DNA from: Chthonomonas calidirosea
GTDB lineage: Bacteria; Armatimonadota; Fimbriimonadia; Fimbriimonadales; Fimbriimonadaceae
Length of the DNA stretch: 64,000 nt
Assembly: GCA_945882415.1 (NCBI GenBank)
Contig: CAMCWC010000003.1
Location: 124,001 to 188,000, forward strand
Direction of reading: 5' to 3'
The position numbers and the translations under genes were made by a program. Positions 1-7,390 of this stretch are shown here, one piece after another (position 1 is the first letter of the stretch; every line of letters starts with the position of its first letter). A model generated the notes under the pieces. The model made no database searches. It was not told where the DNA came from and saw only the letters and a list, made by a program, of their open reading frames with translations.

Positions 1-2
1 GC

Positions 3-626
3 GTGGAGGAGTATGTCGAGGGGATTTTTCGACTTCAGAAAGAAGTCGATTCGGTTTCGACCGGCGAGATTGCGACCTACATGCAGGTGAGCGCGGGCAG
101 CGCTTCTACCATGGTGAAGAAGCTCGCGGAAATGGGATTGGCCGAGCACTCACCGTACCAAGGCATCCGGCTCACCGAGTTTGGCGAAAAGGTCGCCAAG
201 CAGTTGACGCGTGCCCACCGCATTCTTGAGCGGTTCTTGGTGGACGAACTCGACCTTCCGTGGGACGATGTTCACGAGCTCGCATGCAAGCTCGAGCACT
301 ACTTGTCGGAGGACGTCATCGACAAAATGGACACCAAGCTTGGGCACCCGACCACCTGCCCACACGGGAATCCAGTGGACCCCGACGCGCCTGATCCTAG
401 CTTCCGATTGCAGGCAGCGCCGGTTGGCAAGCTGAAAGTGTTTCGAATTTCCGATGAGCGAGTTGAGTTCTTACGGCGACTTGATGATCTCGGTTTGAGG
501 CCGGGTTCCGAGTTCGAAGCAACCGGCAGCACCCCGGTCGATAAGCTGATTCACCTCAAAATTGGCGACCAAACGCACACGGTCGGCCATGAAATCGCTC
601 GCCATCTTTGGGTTGTTCTGGCGTAG
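3..626 (+). CDS. MntR/DtxR-family metal-dependent repressor (5' partial)
   Basis: Metal-responsive transcriptional repressor. Residues 1-60 form a winged helix (EEYVEGIFRLQ, then VSAGSASTMVKKL as recognition helix). Residues 60-120 hold the metal-binding/dimerisation region with EHYLSEDVIDKMD and the family signature HPTTCPHGNPV. Residues about 135-207 look like the C-terminal SH3/FeoA-like domain. The first readable start is a GTG at position 3, but the family normally has about ten more residues before EEYVE, so the true start is probably outside the window. It ends 3 bases before the polymerase gene, suggesting one transcript. Whether the metal is iron or manganese cannot be told from sequence. 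Confidence 0.9.
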   Translation: MEEYVEGIFRLQKEVDSVSTGEIATYMQVSAGSASTMVKKLAEMGLAEHSPYQGIRLTEFGEKVAKQLTRAHRILERFLVDELDLPWDDVHELACKLEHYLSEDVIDKMDTKLGHPTTCPHGNPVDPDAPDPSFRLQAAPVGKLKVFRISDERVEFLRRLDDLGLRPGSEFEATGSTPVDKLIHLKIGDQTHTVGHEIARHLWVVLA

Positions 627-629
627 AAT

Positions 630-1922
630 ATGAACATGGTAGACGATGTTCTACCCATTGAGAAGCAGTCGCGACCGCTGAGCACACTGTTCTTGGACCT
701 CAACGCCTACTTTGCGAGCGTTGAGCAGCAAGAGCGGCCGGAGTTGCGTGGAGAACCCGTCGCCGTTGTGCCGGTAGACGCCGACACGAGCTTCGTGATC
801 GCCGCAAGCTATGAGGCAAAGCGGTTTGGCGTCAAGTGCGGCACGATGATTCGCGACGCGAAGCGGATGTGCCCGGGCATCGCCATTGTCAAAGCCCGTC
901 CGGCCGTCTATGTGGGCTACCACCACCGAGTTCTGGAAGTCGTTGAGAACGTACTTCCGGTGGACCAGGTTTGTAGCATCGACGAGATGCGCTTTCGGCT
1001 TATCGGCGCGGAGCGCGATCCCGTACAAGCCCGCGAGATTGCACTTAGCCTCAAGCGCAAACTTCGCGAGGATGTCGGACCCGAGATGCGTGCGAGTATC
1101 GGCATCGCGACGAACCCATTCTTAGCGAAGATTGCGACGGAAATTCAGAAGCCAGATGGCCTTGTGGTGCTTCAGAAGGAGGATTTGCCAGAGCGGCTGT
1201 ATGGACTCAAGCTCACCGATTTCACCGGGATTAACAAGCGGATGGCTGCGCGCCTTAACGCGGCAGGCATTTTCAGCGCGGAGCAGATGTTGTCCACTGG
1301 TCGTGCCGAACTTCGCCAAGCGTTTGGCTCCATCATCGGCGAACGCTGGTGGTACCTATTGCGCGGCTATGAATTGCCAGAGGACGAGACGGATCGAAAG
1401 ACCCTCTCGCACAGCCACGTCTTAGCCCCAAGCCTTCGGAACGACCAGGGATGTCGAGAGGTGCTCATGCGCCTCCTCCAGAAGGCGTCGGCTCGACTGC
1501 GGTCGCAGAACTTGTACACGACGGCGATGTCCGTGCGTGTGAGCGGATTTGAGAAGACTTGGGAAGCCAAGGTCAAACTTCCACCAACCCAAGACACGAT
1601 CACGATGAACGACAACTTCATGCGCGTATGGGAAACGCGCGACTTCGTGAAACCGAGGAGTGTTTCGGTCTGCTTTTACGAACTTCATGAACCCGGCCAG
1701 GTCACCCCGAGCTTGTTCGAGGACGTTCAAGAGCGAGCCGAGCTCATGAAAGCGATGGATGGCGTGAACCAAAAATTCGGAAAGAACACCGTTTTTCTTG
1801 CCGGGATGGAAAAAGCGAAAGACTCGGCCGATGAAAAAATCGCGTTCCAAAAGACGTGGTTGTTCCAGGAAGGGAAAGGTGACAACGAATGGATGAACAC
1901 TTTTCGTGGATTGCGGGACTGA
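630..1922 (+). CDS. dinB: Y-family (DinB/UmuC-like) translesion DNA polymerase
   Basis: Error-prone lesion-bypass polymerase. The catalytic acidic residues are present: FLDLNAYFASVEQ near the N-terminus and CSIDEM in the palm. A HhH-type thumb region (ELRQAFGSIIGERWW) and the little-finger domain follow. A likely beta-clamp binding motif, QVTPSLF, is near residue 355, and the tail (MDGVNQKFGKNTVFLAG) resembles UmuC/DinB C-termini. At 430 aa it is longer than E. coli Pol IV (351 aa) and nearer UmuC length. Catalytic residues argue against the inactive ImuB type. An alternative ATG lies at 636. It is tightly coupled to the upstream metal regulator gene. Confidence 0.9.
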   Translation: MNMVDDVLPIEKQSRPLSTLFLDLNAYFASVEQQERPELRGEPVAVVPVDADTSFVIAASYEAKRFGVKCGTMIRDAKRMCPGIAIVKARPAVYVGYHHRVLEVVENVLPVDQVCSIDEMRFRLIGAERDPVQAREIALSLKRKLREDVGPEMRASIGIATNPFLAKIATEIQKPDGLVVLQKEDLPERLYGLKLTDFTGINKRMAARLNAAGIFSAEQMLSTGRAELRQAFGSIIGERWWYLLRGYELPEDETDRKTLSHSHVLAPSLRNDQGCREVLMRLLQKASARLRSQNLYTTAMSVRVSGFEKTWEAKVKLPPTQDTITMNDNFMRVWETRDFVKPRSVSVCFYELHEPGQVTPSLFEDVQERAELMKAMDGVNQKFGKNTVFLAGMEKAKDSADEKIAFQKTWLFQEGKGDNEWMNTFRGLRD

Positions 1923-1940
1923 ACACGTTATCATGAAAGC

Positions 1941-2903
1941 GTGATCGTCCTTGGGCTCTGCCTGCTCACCACAAATCCTTTCTTTGAGCGCCCCATTCTC
2001 GTGGGCGCCCATCGTGGCGGTTTGTTCGAAGCCCCCGAGAACACGATCAGTGCTTTTCGAACCTGCGCAAAGAAATGGCCCGATGTGTTGTTGCATGTCG
2101 ATGCTCGCATGACCGTTGACGGAGAGGTCGTGCTATTTCACGACGACACACTGAACCGCACCACCGATGCTGCCGGACCGGTAAAGCGGCTTAAGACTTC
2201 TGAGCTGTTTCAGTTGGATGCTGGCTACCACTTTTCGAATGATGGTGGTAAGACATTCCCGTTCCGAAGTCGCGGCATCCGTGTGCCAACCTTGCGTGAC
2301 GCCCTTTTGGCAATGCCAAAGCAGCGTTGGATGATCGAGCTAAAGGATGGTTGTGATCCAGACCGAGTCATTGGAATCATTCAAGAAGCCAAGGCCGAAG
2401 ATCGAACTCTGGTTTCTAGCTATGGCTCAAGTGCGATGGTCCGAGTGCGAGAACTCGCTCCGAAGGTTGCGCGATGCTTCGATTTCGCGGCGATTTTACG
2501 GCTTCTCACCGCCTTACGTGGCGACGACTGGGAGGAATATCAACCCCAGGATCAAGTGCTCTCACTGCTTTCCGAGCAAATTGTGCAGTACGGGTTGACG
2601 TTGGACGAGATCCAAACCATTCGCAGAAAGGGAATCTTTGTCCAGATTCATGTCTTGAATACTTCGAGCGATATCCGACGATGGCTCGATACCGGGGTGG
2701 ATAGTATTCTTTCGGATCGGCCTTCGCTTCTTGCTGCGGAAGTATCCCGCAGGCAAAAGGAGCGTCTGGAATTGAGCGTAAGTAAAGATGATGATGGTGG
2801 CAGCAACGATCGCAATGCTGGGGTTAACCCAGCAGTTTCCGAAGCACTCGAAAGCAGAGCTCACGCTTGCAAGTCCGACCGTCGTTCCGGGAGCGGTCGT
2901 TGA
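1941..2903 (+). CDS. Glycerophosphodiester phosphodiesterase family protein
   Basis: GDPD-fold TIM-barrel phosphodiesterase that hydrolyses glycerophosphodiesters to glycerol-3-phosphate and an alcohol. Visible motifs: GAHRGG (catalytic His/Arg), PENTISAF (metal Glu), FHDDTLNRTTDAAG (second catalytic His) and MIELKDG. The barrel ends near DSILSDRPSLLAAE at about residue 262. The remaining roughly 55 residues are low-complexity and overlap the next gene by 116 bases in another frame. GTG start at 1941; the nearby ATG at 1933 runs straight into a stop. The short hydrophobic N-terminus (MIVLGLCLL) may be part of a weak export signal. Confidence 0.88.
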   Translation: MIVLGLCLLTTNPFFERPILVGAHRGGLFEAPENTISAFRTCAKKWPDVLLHVDARMTVDGEVVLFHDDTLNRTTDAAGPVKRLKTSELFQLDAGYHFSNDGGKTFPFRSRGIRVPTLRDALLAMPKQRWMIELKDGCDPDRVIGIIQEAKAEDRTLVSSYGSSAMVRVRELAPKVARCFDFAAILRLLTALRGDDWEEYQPQDQVLSLLSEQIVQYGLTLDEIQTIRRKGIFVQIHVLNTSSDIRRWLDTGVDSILSDRPSLLAAEVSRRQKERLELSVSKDDDGGSNDRNAGVNPAVSEALESRAHACKSDRRSGSGR

Positions 2904-3579
2904 AGCGAACCTGCGGGTTTCGCTAGATCCAGGCTGGCACAGCTATTGGGTAAATCCCGGCGAGAACGGTAGCCCTCCGGACTTTAAGTTCAATCTCCCG
3001 GCTGGCTGGAAGGTCTTGCGAGCACGCTATGAATTGCCAGAGATGGTGATTGCGGGCGAAATGGTGAGCTATGGCTATGAGGACCACTTCAACGTTCGCT
3101 ACTCCCTTCAAGCCCCCAAAAAGCTAGGAAAAGCAGAATTCACCGGCAAGCTTGAGTTTCTGGTTTGCCAAGAAACGTGCATCCCGCAATCTCTCTCGGT
3201 TTCGGCCCCGGTGACTGTAGCCGCTAACGCGACACCGAAGATGACTCTGCCCGAAGCATCCTTCCCAGAATGGGATCCGGCGGTTAAGGCCGAAGCAAGA
3301 GTCTCCGGAAACGATCTGGAACTTCGAATCACCGGTCTGAAAACGGAAGGCCTGGACTTGCCTGGGATTCAGCTTTTCTCAGAATCGCCAAACATCGTCA
3401 ATTACGCCAGCCGAACCGATGTGCGAATGGGCAATGGAGCGTTGGTCGTGCGGATTCCGAAAAGCCCGTACTGGGACGCGAAGACGAAATCCTTCAAAGC
3501 GCTCCTCGTCGCACCCGAGAATCAATTTTGGTCCCCAAGCGTTCGCGGTTTGGTACTGAACGTTCCCGTTCGTTCGTAG
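2788..3579 (+). CDS. DsbD N-terminal-domain-like protein
   Basis: Resembles the periplasmic N-terminal domain of the disulfide reductase DsbD, which accepts electrons from the membrane part and reduces partner proteins. The fold signature is an immunoglobulin-like region with WHSYWVNPGENG, YSLQAPKKLGKAEF and a Cys pair in FLVCQETCIPQS. The membrane (DsbD-beta) and C-terminal thioredoxin parts are absent, so this is a stand-alone domain. It starts with three ATG codons inside the tail of the upstream GDPD gene. The N-terminus MMMVAATIAMLGLTQ is a short possible signal. A secreted redoxin gene follows 24 bases downstream, suggesting a redox partnership (inferred). Confidence 0.72.
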   Translation: MMMVAATIAMLGLTQQFPKHSKAELTLASPTVVPGAVVEANLRVSLDPGWHSYWVNPGENGSPPDFKFNLPAGWKVLRARYELPEMVIAGEMVSYGYEDHFNVRYSLQAPKKLGKAEFTGKLEFLVCQETCIPQSLSVSAPVTVAANATPKMTLPEASFPEWDPAVKAEARVSGNDLELRITGLKTEGLDLPGIQLFSESPNIVNYASRTDVRMGNGALVVRIPKSPYWDAKTKSFKALLVAPENQFWSPSVRGLVLNVPVRS

Positions 3580-3603
3580 TCAGTACAAGAGAGGAGAAAC
3601 AAC

Positions 3604-4206
3604 ATGCTAATCACCAGTCTTTTCGCACTCGCCGTTGCCATGCCGACGGTTGCCGCCGAGCCACCAAAGATCGGTGAGATCGCGCCTGAATTCAGCTTGC
3701 TTGATACCAACGGAAAGTCCCACAACATCTCGGATTTCCGAGGAAAGATTGTGGTTCTTGAGTGGACCAACGACGGTTGCCCTTACGTGATGAAGCACTA
3801 CGGCACGGGCAATATGCAGAAAGCGCAGAAGACAGCCACCGACCAAGGCGTTGTCTGGCTCTCCATCGTTTCGTCAGCCAAAGGAAAGCAAGGCTATGTT
3901 GAGGGCCCCCAGGGCAACGCATTGATGAAGGAGAAAGGCTTCAAGTCGACTGCCCTCCTCCTCGATTCCGATGGCAAGGTTGGCAAGCTGTACCAAGCCA
4001 AGACGACTCCGCACATGTTTGTGCTCGATGCCTCCGGCAAGGTTGCGTACATGGGAGCGATTGACGATAAAGCGACTCCTTTCCCCGAGTCCGTGAAGGG
4101 CGCCAGAAACTACGTCCTCGAAGCCATCACTGCGTTGAAGGCAGGCAAAACCCCAGCCATCGCTGCCACCCAGCCGTACGGTTGTAGCGTGAAGTACGGA
4201 AAGTAA
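3604..4206 (+). CDS. Secreted AhpC/TSA-family redoxin
   Basis: Thioredoxin-fold protein of the AhpC/TSA-redoxin group, exported by the signal peptide MLITSLFALAVAMPTVAAE. Core features: IGEIAPEFSLLDTNGK, FRGKIVVLEWTNDGCPY (a single reactive Cys before Pro, as in peroxiredoxins rather than CxxC thioredoxins), TTPHMFVLDASGK (cis-Pro loop) and GAIDD. A second Cys sits in the C-terminal YGCSVKYGK and could act as resolving Cys. A good ribosome binding site (AGAGGAGAAAC) precedes the ATG. Probably co-transcribed with the DsbD-N-like gene. A peroxidase or disulfide-exchange role is likely, but the substrate is unknown. Confidence 0.82.
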   Translation: MLITSLFALAVAMPTVAAEPPKIGEIAPEFSLLDTNGKSHNISDFRGKIVVLEWTNDGCPYVMKHYGTGNMQKAQKTATDQGVVWLSIVSSAKGKQGYVEGPQGNALMKEKGFKSTALLLDSDGKVGKLYQAKTTPHMFVLDASGKVAYMGAIDDKATPFPESVKGARNYVLEAITALKAGKTPAIAATQPYGCSVKYGK

Positions 4207-4223
4207 ACACGTAGTAGGACCCA

Positions 4224-5699
4224 ATGACGGTTGGGCTCGTACTCGGTGACATGCTGTTTGATCGCCTCCCGGGCTTGAATGCCGCGGAGGCGATTTTCAT
4301 GTCGGAAGATCTGGGCTTGGCAACCCGCGTTCGGCATCACCAGCAGAAGATCGTCCTGTTCTTTAGCGCGATGCGCCACTTTCGTAACGCGTTGGTTGCC
4401 CAGGGACGTGAGGTGCGGTACTTCGAACTTCGAGACGATTCCGGCTCTTTGCTCGACCGTCTAGGCGGCTTGAAGCCGAGCAAAGTGATCACGTACGAAA
4501 TCGCGGATCAGTTCTTTCGCAAGGACCTGTTGGCCTGGGGACAAGCCCACGGCGTCGAGATCGAGTTTGTGCCCAACCCCATGTTCCTGACCGCGTCTGC
4601 GGACTGGCAGGCATACCGCAAGCGGGCGAAGCGGCTGCTGATGAGGGACTTCTATTTGCAGCAGCGCAAGCGTCTCGGGATTTTGCTGGAGCCAGATGGC
4701 TCGCCGGTCGGAGGAAAGTGGAGTTTCGACGAAGACAATCGGCGGGCTCTCCCAAAGTCCGTGTTGCCGCCCGCAGTTTGGCGACCGTTGCCAGATGCGA
4801 TCACGCAGGAAGTGATTGCGCTTGTGAAGCAAGAGTTTGCGGCGCATCCGGGAGATGCAACGGAGTTCGCCTACCCGGTGACCCATGCCGAAGCGGCCAA
4901 TTGGCTGGACACATTTCTGGTTGAGCGGCTTAGTCGGTTTGGCGAATACGAGGACGCGCTTTCGCTCCGTTCTGACTTCGTCTTCCACGGCGTGCTCACG
5001 CCGATGCTGAACAACGGATTGCTCACTCCGGCCCAAATCGTGAAGAGGACGCTGGAGTTTCACGCCGAGACACCGGTGCCCATCAATTCGCTGGAAGGAT
5101 TCCTCCGGCAGATCATCGGTTGGCGCGAATTTATTCGCGGCATGGCGGACGAGTATCCGCCGATTGGCGAGGGCACCATGAACGGCCTCGGACACACTCG
5201 GAAACTGGGTGAGGCATGGTGGACCGGGACCACCGGATTGCTACCACTCGACCACGCCATCAACAAAGCCAATCGTTACGGCTGGTGCCACCACATCGAG
5301 CGGCTGATGGTTCTGGGATCCGCGATGCTCATGTGCGAAGTCGAACCGGCCGAGAGCTATTGCTGGTTCATGGAGATGTTTGTGGACAGCGCGGAATGGG
5401 TGATGGGACCGAACGTTTTGGGGATGTCGCAGTTCGCAGATGGTGGCCTGTTTGCCACGAAGCCATACCTCAGTGGGAGTAGTTACCTCCGAAAGATGGG
5501 CGACTATCCGGCCGGCGAGTGGTGCGACACCTGGGACGGTCTGTACTGGCGGTTCGTGGATCGACACCGCGAGCTTTTTGCAGCGAACCCGCGAATGTCG
5601 GTGATGGTTGGAAGCCTCGACAAACTAGATCCAGTTCGCAAGAACCGGATCTTTGCTTGTGCCGAGGCTTTCATCGACCGAGTGACGGAGCCTAGCTAG
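4224..5699 (+). CDS. Photolyase/cryptochrome-related protein (FeS-BCP/CryPro clade)
   Basis: DNA photolyase-related flavoprotein, 491 aa. Typical clade features: the N-terminal LGDMLFDRLPGL antenna fold, DFYLQQRKRLGILL, GWREFIRGM, HHIERLMVLGSAMLM and PNVLGMSQFADGG in the FAD-binding helical domain. Proteins of this clade repair (6-4) photoproducts and usually carry a [4Fe-4S] cluster. The segment that normally holds the last Cys ligands (YCDTC...ACPF in PhrB, from memory) reads GDYPAGEWCDTWDGLYW here, so it is shortened and retains one Cys. The cluster may be missing. The stop overlaps the convergent PRC-barrel gene by 8 bases. Confidence 0.88.
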   Translation: MTVGLVLGDMLFDRLPGLNAAEAIFMSEDLGLATRVRHHQQKIVLFFSAMRHFRNALVAQGREVRYFELRDDSGSLLDRLGGLKPSKVITYEIADQFFRKDLLAWGQAHGVEIEFVPNPMFLTASADWQAYRKRAKRLLMRDFYLQQRKRLGILLEPDGSPVGGKWSFDEDNRRALPKSVLPPAVWRPLPDAITQEVIALVKQEFAAHPGDATEFAYPVTHAEAANWLDTFLVERLSRFGEYEDALSLRSDFVFHGVLTPMLNNGLLTPAQIVKRTLEFHAETPVPINSLEGFLRQIIGWREFIRGMADEYPPIGEGTMNGLGHTRKLGEAWWTGTTGLLPLDHAINKANRYGWCHHIERLMVLGSAMLMCEVEPAESYCWFMEMFVDSAEWVMGPNVLGMSQFADGGLFATKPYLSGSSYLRKMGDYPAGEWCDTWDGLYWRFVDRHRELFAANPRMSVMVGSLDKLDPVRKNRIFACAEAFIDRVTEPS

Positions 5700-6156
5700 A
5701 CGGAGCTTGAATCGTGATGACGTCCGCGCCAAAAGCGCGGATTTGCGACGACGGAATGCTGGACTTTTGAGCGCCTAGACCAAACACGCCGCCGGCCTTG
5801 AGCTCGATGGTGTTGAGCGCGCCGGTGGTGAGATCGAAGTCGATGTCTGCGACTTGTCCCAGCTTCGTGCCGTCCGAGTTCATGACTTCCATTTTGGAAA
5901 TATCTGCGACTTGTAGGCTCCCGTTCATTTGTCCGGCTGGTTCGACCGCTTGCTTGCTTTCCACAATAATCGCGTCTGGACCGACTTTCCCAAATCGGCC
6001 GAAAGGAAGGAATGAGTCGGGACCGCCGGTTTCCAAAACAAAGCCTTCGATTTCTCGATCGCCCGGATGAAGCACAAGGTCTTTCACTGTTCCCAGTTTT
6101 TCACCTTCAGCCAAAGAAATGACAGCGCGCCCGCGAAGCTCGGATAAGGTAGCCAT
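5692..6156 (-). CDS. PRC-barrel domain protein
   Basis: 154-aa protein made of two PRC-barrel-like repeats: residues 5-70 (LRGRAVISLAEGEKLGTVKD...DREIEGFVLE) and 83-150 (KMEVMNSDGTKLGQVADIDFDLTTGALNTIEL). PRC barrels occur in the photosynthetic reaction centre H subunit, in RimM and in many small stand-alone bacterial proteins of unknown role. No signal or membrane segment is visible, so it is probably cytoplasmic. It converges on the photolyase gene. No specific function can be given. Confidence 0.82.
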   Translation of the reverse strand: MATLSELRGRAVISLAEGEKLGTVKDLVLHPGDREIEGFVLETGGPDSFLPFGRFGKVGPDAIIVESKQAVEPAGQMNGSLQVADISKMEVMNSDGTKLGQVADIDFDLTTGALNTIELKAGGVFGLGAQKSSIPSSQIRAFGADVITIQAPSS

Positions 6157-6208
6157 GTCTCAGTGTAGGCGCGCCGGACGCTACTTTGCGCGATACTTGC
6201 GGTTTTGT

Positions 6209-7285
6209 TCACTCATTAGCCGAAGTTCGGAGCGCGTCTCCTAGCAACCAGCCAATAAGGAAGCCAAGTCCGCCTGGCGCGGTGACAACAAATGTTCCAA
6301 CGCCAAAGCCGAAAGAACCACTGATTGCCCCGCTGATTCCGAATAGCACCGCAAGCACGACTAGGCTAGGAAGAATCGAGTGCAAGACGACAATTCGGAC
6401 TTCTTGAAAGAAAGCGATAAGGGCATAGACGATAACGCCAGCCCAAGTATTCAGTACGGAGATTCCCATCAGCAACGAGCCGACACCAAAATTTCCGGTT
6501 GCGGATTTCAACACGGATTCGGAGCGCTCAATCCATCGGCCGCAACTCAAGCCAATCCCCAAACTCGCGGCGGCGACAAAGTAAAGCAAGCTCCATAGAA
6601 CCTCGGTGGACGCTCCGCGCAAGAACGCCGAACAAATGGCAATGATGATTGCCATCGCCGCACCACCGGCCAAGGCTTTTCTGCTCGGAGCCATTGTTCC
6701 AAGAAACTCGCCACTCCGACCCGAGACCATCATCGAGCCGTTGAGTAGCTCTTCATATCGGCGCTGATAGACCGGATTGTCGGGTTCGAACTGGGCGGCA
6801 TAGGCATAACGCTTGGCCGCTTCATTCAGGTCTCCGCGCGCTCGTGCGATATCTCCCAACACTGCATGGGCCATTGGCTGCCGAATTGAAGATTGAAGGA
6901 GCTCAATCGCGAGCCTTTCTGCCGTGGACGTTTGCCCGCGGGCAAAGGCGACGGAAAGGCGATTTTGCAGCTCTGCAAGGTCGGTTTTCGAGCGCTGGAC
7001 AATGATCTCCTCTCGTGCATCGGCCCTTGCGGCGGCTTGCTCTATATAGGCGACTTCTTCCCGCTTGCGCTCGTCCTGCTTTGCCAGCAGTTGGTTGTAC
7101 TCACGCCGCGCGTTCGGGTCGTTCAGTACGGTGTAGGCATCCGTAGCGGCCAAGAAGATGCGCTTCGACTCGGCGGAACCCGACTTGTCCGGGTGGTGGT
7201 GCAGCACAATTCGGCGGTATGCCGATTTGATTTCGTTGCCCGAGGCGGTGCGGTCGATGCCTAGGGTTTCGTAATGATCTGCCAA
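6209..7285 (-). CDS. J-domain membrane protein with TPR-like segment
   Basis: The start is set at the TTG at 7285 because a perfect AGGAGG (7295-7300) lies 9 bases upstream, giving MADHYETLGIDR. A longer TTG reading from 7306 would place that site inside the gene. The J domain (residues 1-65) contains HHHPDKSG, the HPD motif that stimulates Hsp70 ATPase. A charged helical region, a TPR-like stretch (AHAVLGDIARARGDLNEAAKRYAYA) and five or six hydrophobic segments in the C-terminal half follow. It probably docks DnaK at the membrane (inference). An inverted repeat at 7301-7319 directly abuts the ribosome binding site. Confidence 0.82.
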   Translation of the reverse strand: MADHYETLGIDRTASGNEIKSAYRRIVLHHHPDKSGSAESKRIFLAATDAYTVLNDPNARREYNQLLAKQDERKREEVAYIEQAAARADAREEIIVQRSKTDLAELQNRLSVAFARGQTSTAERLAIELLQSSIRQPMAHAVLGDIARARGDLNEAAKRYAYAAQFEPDNPVYQRRYEELLNGSMMVSGRSGEFLGTMAPSRKALAGGAAMAIIIAICSAFLRGASTEVLWSLLYFVAAASLGIGLSCGRWIERSESVLKSATGNFGVGSLLMGISVLNTWAGVIVYALIAFFQEVRIVVLHSILPSLVVLAVLFGISGAISGSFGFGVGTFVVTAPGGLGFLIGWLLGDALRTSANE

Positions 7286-7300
7286 TCCGCCGCTCCTCCT

Positions 7301-7356
7301 GAACAATTTAGTATTGTTCCCTGTTGGAGCAAGTTATTGCCATGATTAAGGCAATA
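7301..7356 (-). promoter_or_regulatory. Two small hairpins between PilC-like gene and J-domain gene
   Basis: The 105-base gap between the PilC-like stop and the J-domain start holds two perfect 7-bp inverted repeats. GAACAAT (7301-7307) pairs with ATTGTTC (7313-7319) and touches the AGGAGG ribosome binding site on the minus strand. TATTGCC (7335-7341) pairs with GGCAATA (7350-7356) across an 8-base loop. Neither is followed by a T-run in the direction of transcription, so they look more like leader structures or protein sites than terminators. Confidence 0.4.
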
Positions 7357-7390
7357 CTTTATCTCGAACTTTAAGCTTGTTTGGCCACAC

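Noticed and set aside
1422-2096. 224-codon minus-strand open frame over dinB/GDPD
   Set aside because: Lies opposite two genes with strong family motifs; its translation has no recognisable motif. It is an antisense shadow of GC-rich coding DNA.
4461-5195. 244-codon frame antisense to the photolyase
   Set aside because: Fully inside a well-supported gene, Arg-rich and without a family pattern.
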